Assembly (NCBI GenBank): GCA_029263195.1
Contig: JAJCXX010000092.1
Span: 1-55,694 of the forward strand
Direction of reading: 5' to 3'
Source of the DNA: Acidimicrobiales bacterium
GTDB lineage: Bacteria > Actinomycetota > Acidimicrobiia > Acidimicrobiales > Aldehydirespiratoraceae
Length of the DNA stretch: 55,694 bases
A model generated the notes under the pieces. That model was not told the DNA's origin, made no database searches, and saw only the letters and a list, made by a program, of their open reading frames with translations. This document shows positions 1 through 6,472 of this stretch, piece after piece. Numbering within the stretch: position 1 is the stretch's first letter; each line of letters begins with the position of its first letter. Position numbers and translations under genes: made by a program.

Positions 1-1
1 G

Positions 2-370
2 CTGCTGGCCGTGGGAGGTGGATTGGTGCGGCTGCCACGAATGTTGCCGCCGGCCATTGCGATGGAGTTGGCCCTCACGGGCGACGTCATCGATGCTCAA
101 CGGGCCCACGAACTCGGCCTCGTCAACGTGGTGTCGAGGCCGGGTGAGGCCCTGGCCGACGCCTTCACTCTGGCCGTGCGGGTCACCGAAAACGCTCCGT
201 TGGCAGTGAAGGCCAGCCGTGAGTTGGTTCTCGATGCCCATTGGCAGACCGATCGGGAGGGCGTAGATGCCGCAACCGACGCGATGGTCGAGCTCAGCCG
301 AACCGAGGACTTCGCCGAGGGCCCTGCGGCCTTCATCGAGAAGCGTCCGCCGGTGTGGAAGGGCCGCTGA
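2..370 (+). CDS. Enoyl-CoA hydratase/isomerase, C-terminal part (truncated by window edge)
   Basis: The reading frame is open from base 2, so the 5' end lies outside the window; about 122 residues remain. The visible part has the crotonase-fold C-terminal half: LTGDVIDAQRAHELGLVN is the hallmark stretch following the second oxyanion-hole region, and the last residues (FAEGPAAFIEKRPPVWKG) are the usual crotonase tail in which EGxxAFxEKRxPxWxG closes the protein. Crotonases hydrate enoyl-CoA thioesters in fatty-acid or amino-acid breakdown; the exact substrate cannot be read from this fragment. It converges on the GNAT gene with only 2 bases between stop codons, so no separate terminator fits between them. 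Family assignment is firm, substrate unknown. Confidence 0.9.
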   Translation: MLAVGGGLVRLPRMLPPAIAMELALTGDVIDAQRAHELGLVNVVSRPGEALADAFTLAVRVTENAPLAVKASRELVLDAHWQTDREGVDAATDAMVELSRTEDFAEGPAAFIEKRPPVWKGR

Positions 371-372
371 AG

Positions 373-846
373 CTAGTCGCGAAGCGAGCGGTGCACAGTG
401 AGTTGCCGGGCCACGAGTCCGAATGACTCGAAGAAGTTCTTGGTCTGACGGTCCCCCGGCAGTGCCGTCGAGTCGATGCCGACGCAGCCGTGGGCTTCGG
501 CCCAGGCGAGGGCCTCCGACATGAGTTTCTCCCCGAGCCCGACCCCTCGGGCATCGGGTTGGACGTAGAGAAGGTGAAGGTCAGCGATAGTGTCGCCGTC
601 GTGGAGCAGAGCCTTGCGGATGGCGCAGAAGCCCAGAACCGCTCCATCGATCGATCCGGCGATCATCGCCTCGTCGGGAGAATCAATGGCCTTGGTGATC
701 ACCGGTCCGACCGGTTCGTGAGGAGCCTCGAGGCGCGACCAGATACTCCCTCCCCGTTGGGGACGCTTCTCATCGATCGCGGCGTGGAGAAGACGTGAGA
801 GATCGGCTTGGTCGGCGCTGTCGGCAGGCCGAGCCTCGATCATCAC
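373..846 (-). CDS. GNAT-family N-acetyltransferase
   Basis: A protein of about 157 residues with the GNAT fold: a beta4-like stretch (IADLHLLYVQPDARGVGLG) followed by motif A, the acetyl-CoA pyrophosphate loop V-Q-P-x-A-R-G-x-G-L-G, then AEAHGCVGIDSTALPGDRQ and TKNFFESFGLVARQ, the usual NxxFYxxxGF-like ending. The frame extends to a TTG at 867, but I prefer the adjacent GTG at 846 or ATG at 843 because a GGAG lies about 9 bases upstream of the GTG. It is the last gene of the long minus-strand run and lies 37 bases after the lipid-droplet-protein-like ORF. The acceptor substrate (protein, amine or antibiotic) cannot be predicted. Confidence 0.8.
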   Translation of the reverse strand: MMIEARPADSADQADLSRLLHAAIDEKRPQRGGSIWSRLEAPHEPVGPVITKAIDSPDEAMIAGSIDGAVLGFCAIRKALLHDGDTIADLHLLYVQPDARGVGLGEKLMSEALAWAEAHGCVGIDSTALPGDRQTKNFFESFGLVARQLTVHRSLRD

Positions 847-883
847 GGTGCGACACTCCAGAGACAAGGCAAGGAGATTCCGG

Positions 884-1270
884 TCAGCCTTGGAGCTGTC
901 GGATCCTGTTGACCACGGTGGCTCTGCCGCGGTGTGACTGCTCGTGAGCCATCAGTGCGGAGAGATCATCGGGCTGCAGGGTGTCGAGCATGGGCAGAAG
1001 TTGCGGAGCCGACAGGTCGTCGTAGCCGTCGATGGGCAGCGGCTCGACCTCGGCTGGGTCCGGGGAGGGTTCAGCGGTGGGGGTCGTGGCTGTGGCGGCG
1101 TGTCTGTTCTGTGCCACCTTGCCGGCCAGACGAGCCAGGGCAACTTGGCCCCGGCCCCGGTCCGCAAGTTTCGGGATCAGCTCGCGGGCTTCAAGAAGAA
1201 ACCCGATCGGCGCGAAGACGAATGTGTCGAGTGCTTGGTCTACGAGGGACTTTTCGTCCCTGGTTGTCAC
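884..1270 (-). CDS. Small helical protein resembling actinobacterial lipid-droplet-associated proteins
   Basis: About 128 residues from a GTG at 1270 whose GTGA overlaps the stop of the upstream acidic protein; the open frame continues upstream but that part is a shadow. The N-terminal third (DQALDTFVFAPIGFLLEARELIP) looks like an amphipathic or membrane-touching helix. A Pro/Ala/Thr-rich linker follows. The C-terminus has the pattern YDDLSAPQLLPMLDTLQPDDLSALMAHE, which matches the helical tail seen in actinobacterial proteins annotated as lipid-droplet-associated or as small hypotheticals. The overlap suggests translational coupling with its upstream partner. The assignment is by remembered sequence pattern only, so treat the biological role as unproven. 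Confidence 0.65.
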   Translation of the reverse strand: MTTRDEKSLVDQALDTFVFAPIGFLLEARELIPKLADRGRGQVALARLAGKVAQNRHAATATTPTAEPSPDPAEVEPLPIDGYDDLSAPQLLPMLDTLQPDDLSALMAHEQSHRGRATVVNRIRQLQG

Positions 1271-1740
1271 GAGAAAGCCCGAGCGACGGAGGGGCAGGGA
1301 TCCTCGCCCTGCGGGCAACGAGGTTCGCGGGAGCTACCAAACTGGCTGGTACTCACGATGTAGAAGCACTGCTCGCAGGTCCACTCGTCGGAGCGCTTTG
1401 GAGCGATGTCGTTGGCCGGCTGAGCGGGCTTCGGAGGCTCCTCATCTTCGTCTTCGTCGTCGCCCGCGGCGATTCGATCCTTGAGAATCTCTCCGAGGTC
1501 GGCCTCGATGTCGTCTTCGTCTTCATCTTCGTCTTCATCGGGTTCCGCCTTGGTGGGCCGAGCGGGCGTGTCGACGTCATCGCTGTCGTCGTCGTCCTCT
1601 CGGCTTTCGTCCTCGGCCAGAGCCTCGATGCTCTCGTCGGCCTCGAAACTGTCGTCAATATCGTCGGAATCGAGGAGGTCGGGTTCGACTCCTGATCCTT
1701 CGGGTTCCTCGACGTCGGGTGCGTCGTCGTCAGCCATCAT
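1267..1740 (-). CDS. Acidic protein with DUF4193-like zinc-ribbon end
   Basis: About 157 residues. Three start codons lie in tandem (GTG 1743, ATG 1740, ATG 1737); the choice changes only one or two residues. Residues 1-110 are an extremely acidic low-complexity tract of Asp/Glu runs, encoded by repeated GTCTTC/GTCATC units on the plus strand. The C-terminus (RSDEWTCEQCFYIVSTSQF ... CPQGEDPC) carries paired cysteines and resembles the RxxDEFTCxxCFLVxxxSQLA signature of DUF4193, a small actinobacterial family of unknown function; the second Cys pair is spaced more widely than usual. Its stop overlaps the next gene by four bases. Probably cytoplasmic; the function is not known. Confidence 0.75.
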   Translation of the reverse strand: MMADDDAPDVEEPEGSGVEPDLLDSDDIDDSFEADESIEALAEDESREDDDDSDDVDTPARPTKAEPDEDEDEDEDDIEADLGEILKDRIAAGDDEDEDEEPPKPAQPANDIAPKRSDEWTCEQCFYIVSTSQFGSSREPRCPQGEDPCPSVARAFS

Positions 1741-1844
1741 CACCTACGTTGCGCGTTCGTTTCGGCGGATCATAGACACAGAAGACCTTTGCGCCACGCC
1801 GAAAGCGTCAATTTGCGTTGTCGCTGCCATCGGCGGCCGTATTG

Positions 1845-2891
1845 TCATGATCGGGCGTCTCGGATCTCGAGTACATCATCGGCGAATTGCCCAGCGGATA
1901 CAGAGACTCCGTCGCGGAGCACTCCGGTGAGTCCCTGATTCCATGCGGCGATGGCCTGGCGTTGTGAGGAGGTTCGATCGAGGAGGTATCGGAGGTATCT
2001 CGCCTCGAGTTGAATCCCGTCGGAGGGGTCGAGGGGGTTGGTGGTCCTGCCGAGGAGATTCGATTCGATGAACGTGATCGTGTCGGGGCTGATCTGGGCG
2101 ATTCCCATGTGGCCCTCCGGGCCGGTGGCGTCGGGAATCCAATTCGACTCCTTCCATGCGAGCGCCTCCATAAGCTCCCGAGGCACCGCATAGACCTTCG
2201 ACCACTTCTCGAACAGTGGGCTGAGTGTCTGAATTCCGTTTGCCGTCGATACGGGGACACTGGCCGGCGTTGTGGTGGCTGGAGAATCGGCGCCCTGAGA
2301 TTCCGGCCCTGGAATCTCGAGTACATCTCCTGACCGAATCTGGTCGGGGTCGGCGATGGCATTGAGATTGGCGAGGGCTCCCGCCTTGATTCCATGCGCC
2401 AGTGCAATTCCAAAGAGGGTGTCGCCGGGGCGAATCGTGTAGTGGCTGCCAGCGGCTCTGATCGGGGCCTCTGTTGTCGTGGGCGCAGCGGTCTGACCAT
2501 CGATATTGAGGGGGTCTCCGACGTAGATGAGGTCGGGATTGCTGAGAGAGTTGATGTCGATCAGGCGGGCCACCGTCACGCCGAATCTTGCGGCGATCAC
2601 TGAGAGGGTGTCGCCCACCGCGACCCGGTACACGGCTGGGGGTGTGGATGCCGACGGTTCCGCGACCACGTCGGGCCCAGACACGATCAACGTGGCTCCG
2701 CTGAGTACCAGGTTGGGGCTGTCCAGAGAGTTCCACGCAACGAGTTCGGCCACGGTGACCTGGCTCTCGAGCGCGATTTCACTGAGTGTGTCGCCCGGTC
2801 GCACCACAACGGTGTCGGTGGCGAGAGTCACCGCGACAACGAGCGACATCAGGACTAATAACGACCGGTGAACGGGCGCAGCAGGTTGCAC
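1845..2891 (-). CDS. Secreted LysM (x3) lytic transglycosylase
   Basis: 348 residues from a GTG with a GGAGG six bases upstream. Residues 8-25 are a signal or membrane segment. Three LysM domains follow at about 26-71 (RPGDTLSEIA), 87-130 (AVGDTLSVIA) and 150-194 (RPGDTLFGIA), with Thr/Pro linkers. From about 225 comes a lysozyme-like SLT domain: MEALAWKESNW places the catalytic Glu near residue 248, and GHMGIAQISPDT is the GxxGLxQ motif. Such enzymes bind peptidoglycan through LysM and cleave the glycan strand, here outside the membrane. The 135 bases upstream hold a potential folded RNA leader that could control its translation, described separately. It follows the tandem ThyX-like gene. 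Confidence 0.92.
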   Translation of the reverse strand: MQPAAPVHRSLLVLMSLVVAVTLATDTVVVRPGDTLSEIALESQVTVAELVAWNSLDSPNLVLSGATLIVSGPDVVAEPSASTPPAVYRVAVGDTLSVIAARFGVTVARLIDINSLSNPDLIYVGDPLNIDGQTAAPTTTEAPIRAAGSHYTIRPGDTLFGIALAHGIKAGALANLNAIADPDQIRSGDVLEIPGPESQGADSPATTTPASVPVSTANGIQTLSPLFEKWSKVYAVPRELMEALAWKESNWIPDATGPEGHMGIAQISPDTITFIESNLLGRTTNPLDPSDGIQLEARYLRYLLDRTSSQRQAIAAWNQGLTGVLRDGVSVSAGQFADDVLEIRDARS

Positions 2892-2897
2892 GACAGG

Positions 2898-2987
2898 CCT
2901 CCGAAGAGAGGGACTCCGCCCGCTGCCGATGGCAACCTATCCACCGCCACCTGCGGTGGCAACAGCCGTCGGACAGGTCGCCTCTCT
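2898..2987 (-). promoter_or_regulatory. Candidate structured 5' leader (riboswitch-like) of the LysM transglycosylase gene
   Basis: Hand folding of the minus strand gives a closed multi-branch structure: P1 pairs 2981-2987 with 2905-2911 (AGAGAGG with CCTCTCT, 7 bp); P2 pairs 2971-2978 with 2935-2942 (8 bp, one G-U); P3 is a hairpin GCCACC/GGTGGC at 2946-2960; P4 is TGCC/GGCA at 2924-2934. The Shine-Dalgarno GGAGG is at 2898-2902. The 3' strand of P1 contains CCTC, which could instead pair with the GAGG of the Shine-Dalgarno (loop TCTTCG). So P1 formation and ribosome access look mutually linked. I see no conserved core of ydaO, cobalamin, TPP or other riboswitches I know. The fold has not been computed. 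Confidence 0.4.
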
Positions 2988-3025
2988 GAGTGGGAATCGG
3001 GGCCCGGTCGGTGGGCGCTGTGTGA

Positions 3026-4642
3026 TCAGCTGCCGCGATCGGCGCGCCGAGCCGCCGCCCGTTGTTCGGCATCGAGCCGACCGAGAGTTGGCTCAGGCCC
3101 GTGATCGACGAACCGCATGGCGGCGGCCAGAGCCGTATGGCCGGCGCGCTCGGCGATCTGGGTGTGCATCCGCTGACAGATTCGGCGGTAGGCCGGATGC
3201 CCCTGCGGGCTGGTACGCAGCTCGAGCATGTGCATGGCTTCACGAGCGTTGTATTGCATCGAGTAGCGGATGCGATATGCGAGCGCCACGGAGTATTGAG
3301 CCTCCGCCGGATGCTCCTCGGCCAGATGTTCGTAGAGATCGGCCGATCTCTGCATGGCCGAATCGAACTGATCGGACAGGCCGGCCGCCTCAACTGCCTC
3401 GGGCCGGACATAGCCATGACGGGTCGACAAGGGCTGCCAGTCGATGGAGAGCATCCGGTGGCGTTGGAGATCTCGGAAGCCGCCGTAGTCGGAGAGTATG
3501 TCGAACCGATAGAAGGTGCGTTCGAGCGCCCGCCCGGGGCGTTGGCGGCGATGCTCACGATGTCCCACGTAGTTGAGGATGACCTCGAGTCGTTCGTCCG
3601 AGTTCATTCTCTCGACGCGATCGATGATTGCTCGTTCCGAGATCGAACTGTGGGGGTAGAGCATCGCAGTGACGGTCTTGATCTCTCCGTCGGGATCGAA
3701 ATCAACCAGGTCGACTATGTCGTCGTCGACCTCGTCGGGTTGATGGGAGCCGAGGATCGTCTCGGATGTCTCGTCCATCGACTCTCGGATATCGGTGAGG
3801 TATTGCGAGGTGCGCACACCTCGATCGGGTAGATCGACCCGCTTCAGGAACGATGGGACCACCTTGCGGAGCTCGCTGAGCATCATGTCGGCGTAGATGC
3901 GAGCCTCGGGAAGAGGGTGGGATCGCATTCGAAGCAGGAGCGCTTCATAGGCCTGACCGGTTCCGTAGATGCCGACGTTCGACAACGAGGCGGCCGGCAA
4001 CATGCCCCGGATCGCGTCGAGCGAGCGGGCCTTGATGGCCGTGCGGTATGCGAAGTCGCTGTCGGTGGAGGCGATTGGCTGCACCGACCGGAAGAACTCC
4101 TGCATCTGTGGAATCAGCGATGAGTAGGCCTCGAAGATGCGGTCCATGTCGGAGACGTATCGTGTGCCACTCGACGAATTCAGTATCTCCGGGTCTCGGT
4201 AGTAGCGAAACCGACCGCCCAGGCGTTGGTCGTAGGCGATGTAACGGGTGCTCTGCTCGAGGTACGACATGAGTCGGCCCCACTCGAGGACCTTCGTGAG
4301 TACGTTGGACGCCTGCTCACAGGCGAGGTGCACCCCGCCGAGCTGGGCAACGCTGTCGTCGCCGTACTCGAAGAACACCTTGTCGTAGAGCTCTTCTGCT
4401 CGCCGGAGTCCGACCGTGGCATCGATCGACTGATCGCCCTCGATGTCGAGATCGCCGACGAACTCCTTGAGAAACAACCGCCGGAGACTCAACGGTGACC
4501 TTGAGTACCGAGCGAACAGCGCTCCCTTGACGACCTCGGGAAGGTTGACGAGGGCGAATACCGGCTGATCGAGGTTTGTGAAGTAGCGCCTGAGAACGTC
4601 GGCTTCGCTGGCTGTGAACTCTTCGGCGATGTAGACGGTCAT
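3026..4642 (-). CDS. Tandem-domain ThyX-like flavoprotein
   Basis: 538 residues starting at the internal ATG (MTVYIAEEF), which leaves 11 bases after the amidohydrolase stop; the frame runs further upstream only as overlap. Two ThyX (FAD-dependent thymidylate synthase) modules lie in one chain. The N-terminal half has GALFARYSRSPLSLRRLF and, at 120-134, EWGRLMSYLEQSTRY. The C-terminal half has QRHRMLSIDWQPLSTRHGY (RHR at 394-396). ThyX normally forms dUMP/FAD sites between subunits with an RHRxxSxNxxSxRY signature; here each half keeps a different part of it. Long ThyX-like proteins of this size occur in actinobacteria. Whether it makes dTMP is unclear because both signatures are incomplete. 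No thyA is in the window. Confidence 0.82.
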   Translation of the reverse strand: MTVYIAEEFTASEADVLRRYFTNLDQPVFALVNLPEVVKGALFARYSRSPLSLRRLFLKEFVGDLDIEGDQSIDATVGLRRAEELYDKVFFEYGDDSVAQLGGVHLACEQASNVLTKVLEWGRLMSYLEQSTRYIAYDQRLGGRFRYYRDPEILNSSSGTRYVSDMDRIFEAYSSLIPQMQEFFRSVQPIASTDSDFAYRTAIKARSLDAIRGMLPAASLSNVGIYGTGQAYEALLLRMRSHPLPEARIYADMMLSELRKVVPSFLKRVDLPDRGVRTSQYLTDIRESMDETSETILGSHQPDEVDDDIVDLVDFDPDGEIKTVTAMLYPHSSISERAIIDRVERMNSDERLEVILNYVGHREHRRQRPGRALERTFYRFDILSDYGGFRDLQRHRMLSIDWQPLSTRHGYVRPEAVEAAGLSDQFDSAMQRSADLYEHLAEEHPAEAQYSVALAYRIRYSMQYNAREAMHMLELRTSPQGHPAYRRICQRMHTQIAERAGHTALAAAMRFVDHGPEPTLGRLDAEQRAAARRADRGS

Positions 4643-4653
4643 CGGCCGCGAGC

Positions 4654-5829
4654 CTAGGTGAGGGTCGTGAACTCGTCGCGGATCGCTTTCATGGCGTCGG
4701 GGTCGAGCCAACAGTCGGTGATGGTCATGGCCAATGCCGCCGCGCCATCGAGAGCGGCTTGGTCGCCGGTGGCCGCCACGGCGTGTCGGGCGAACTCAGG
4801 AGTGTGGATCGACACTCCGTCGGGGGCGAGCTGGATCATGGGGTGAATCGATGGGACGATATGGCTCACGTTGCCCATGTCGGTTGAGGCGATCAGCTTG
4901 TTGGATTCGGTTTCGTGCTGGGGATCGCGCCCCAGAACACGTGCGTTGTCGGCGTAGAGGTCGAGCAAGGCCGAGTTGTCGCGCATGTCGGCGAACACCA
5001 CGTCGTTCCAGCGGATCTCGATCTCGCAGCCCGCCGCCGTGGCACCGGCCTTGAGGCAGGCTTCGACTCGTTCACGCAACGGCTGGAGGGTGTCGACGGT
5101 GGCCGATCGCACATGCCACTGGGCCGCGACGTATTCAGGGACGACGTTGGCCTTGTCTCCACCATTGCTGAAGATTCCGTGGATTCGCTCGTCGGGGCGA
5201 ATGTGCTGACGGAGGGCCGCGATGTTGTTGTATCCGAGCACCGCGGCATCGAGAGCGTTGAGTCCACCGTGAGGTGATGCGGCGGCGTGGGAAGCCCGTC
5301 CGTGATACTCGACCTCGAGTGAGTGCACCGCGATGATGTGCATGGTTCGCAGTTCGCGATCCGCCGGGTGAACCATCATCGCGGCGTCGACGTCTTCGAA
5401 CGCTCCTCTCCGGATGAGGTATTCCTTGCCTCCGCCTCCCTCCTCAGCCGGCGTGCCGAGGATCACCACGGTCCCTCCGAGTTCGTCGGCCAGGCGAGAG
5501 GCGGCCAACCCTGCTCCCAACCCGGCCGCGGCAATGACGTTGTGCCCACAAGCATGTCCGAGGCCGGGAAGGGCATCGTATTCGCAGCACACCGCGATGA
5601 CCGGGCCGCCGCTTCCGACGCGCGCCTCGAAGGCGGTGTCGAGGCCGTAAGCGCCTCTGGTGACCGCGATCCCCTGTTGTTCGATGGCGGACGTCAGCAA
5701 GTCGTGGGCGACATGTTCCTCGAAACCGAGTTCGGGGTCGGCGTGGATCGAGTGCGAAAGGTCGATCAGTACGGGAGCCAACCCCTCGATCTCGTCGCGG
5801 ATTCGGGCATGTGCGGCGACCTTGTCCAT
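4654..5829 (-). CDS. M20-family metallo-amidohydrolase (M20D, AbgB/aminoacylase type)
   Basis: 391 residues, normal length for peptidase family M20D. DALPGLGHACGHNVIAAAGLG contains the first metal site (ACGHN), GTPAEEGGGGK the catalytic Glu pair, and MMVHPAD the next metal ligand; the lid domain holds the GRASHAAASPHGGLNALDA stretch that contacts substrate. Enzymes of this group remove acyl or amino-acyl groups from amide substrates such as N-acyl amino acids, indole conjugates or p-aminobenzoyl-glutamate; the sequence resembles the AbgB/PM20D2 branch but the substrate is a guess. It follows the YegS-like gene by 40 bases and precedes the ThyX-like gene by 11, so it is likely co-transcribed. 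Cytoplasmic: there is no signal peptide. Confidence 0.88.
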   Translation of the reverse strand: MDKVAAHARIRDEIEGLAPVLIDLSHSIHADPELGFEEHVAHDLLTSAIEQQGIAVTRGAYGLDTAFEARVGSGGPVIAVCCEYDALPGLGHACGHNVIAAAGLGAGLAASRLADELGGTVVILGTPAEEGGGGKEYLIRRGAFEDVDAAMMVHPADRELRTMHIIAVHSLEVEYHGRASHAAASPHGGLNALDAAVLGYNNIAALRQHIRPDERIHGIFSNGGDKANVVPEYVAAQWHVRSATVDTLQPLRERVEACLKAGATAAGCEIEIRWNDVVFADMRDNSALLDLYADNARVLGRDPQHETESNKLIASTDMGNVSHIVPSIHPMIQLAPDGVSIHTPEFARHAVAATGDQAALDGAAALAMTITDCWLDPDAMKAIRDEFTTLT

Positions 5830-5869
5830 GCGGCATGGTAGGCCGAGCCCCAGGGTTGGGCCCGGAGGG

Positions 5870-6472
5870 TCAGATCCAGATGTCGAGGGCCGCCGGCTCG
5901 GTCCGAACGCTCAGCCGGGAGGCCCGGCCGGCCGACTCTCCGTCGAGGCGAATGGTGGTGGGATGCTCGAGATCGATCTGGAATGCCGCGGCCCGACGAC
6001 TCAATATCCCGGGATGGGGCAGGTGAGTTCCGGACTGCAGACGCGAGCGGGCCTTGAAACGGTCGGAGAGACTGAGATCGGAGTCGATGAGGTCGAGTAA
6101 CCCATCGCCGGGGTGGGCCCGCGGCGCAACGTTCCACTTCCCGACGAAGTCGCCGTTGGCCACCACCACGACACGGCCCCGAAGCCAGGAATCCCGGACG
6201 ATCAGGTGTGCGATGAACCAATCGAGTCGGCCGTCGATCAGCACCGCCCCGATATCGACTCGAACGCGGGTTGATGCTCGATTGGTCGGCGGCATCACTC
6301 CCCCACCACCGAGGCTGCGGGCAAGATCACCGCCGGCCAGATAAAGGCGCGGCAACGGCTTCCCAGCTCGCCGGGCATCGGCGACCAGATGCCGGGCTTC
6401 CTTGTCTCCCGAGACGCTGATTGCGTCGTCCGGAACCGGACTGGGTTCGCCCCAGTCCTCGCCCCGCTTCAC
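5870..6472 (-). CDS. Short YegS/diacylglycerol-kinase-like protein
   Basis: 200 residues. The start codon overlaps the helicase stop as ATGA. The C-terminal two thirds match the beta-rich second domain of the YegS/DgkB/sphingosine-kinase fold: VVVVANGDFVGKWNVAPRAHPGDGLLDL is the usual A-N-x-x-x-x-G-x-x-x-x-P-x-A-x-x-x-D-G-x-L-D stretch and IRLDGE is the DGE motif. The N-terminal domain is very short. Its LYLAGGDLARSLGG (GGD at 47-49) sits where kinases have GGDGTxxEV, but the rest of that motif is missing. It may be a lipid-kinase relative with altered nucleotide binding, or non-catalytic. Related short proteins occur in other actinobacteria, so truncation by recent mutation is unlikely. Confidence 0.7.
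   Translation of the reverse strand: MKRGEDWGEPSPVPDDAISVSGDKEARHLVADARRAGKPLPRLYLAGGDLARSLGGGGVMPPTNRASTRVRVDIGAVLIDGRLDWFIAHLIVRDSWLRGRVVVVANGDFVGKWNVAPRAHPGDGLLDLIDSDLSLSDRFKARSRLQSGTHLPHPGILSRRAAAFQIDLEHPTTIRLDGESAGRASRLSVRTEPAALDIWI

Noticed and set aside
2898-2987. c-di-AMP (ydaO) riboswitch upstream of the LysM gene
   Set aside because: Expected on biological grounds, but none of the conserved ydaO words were seen. Kept as an unclassified structure.
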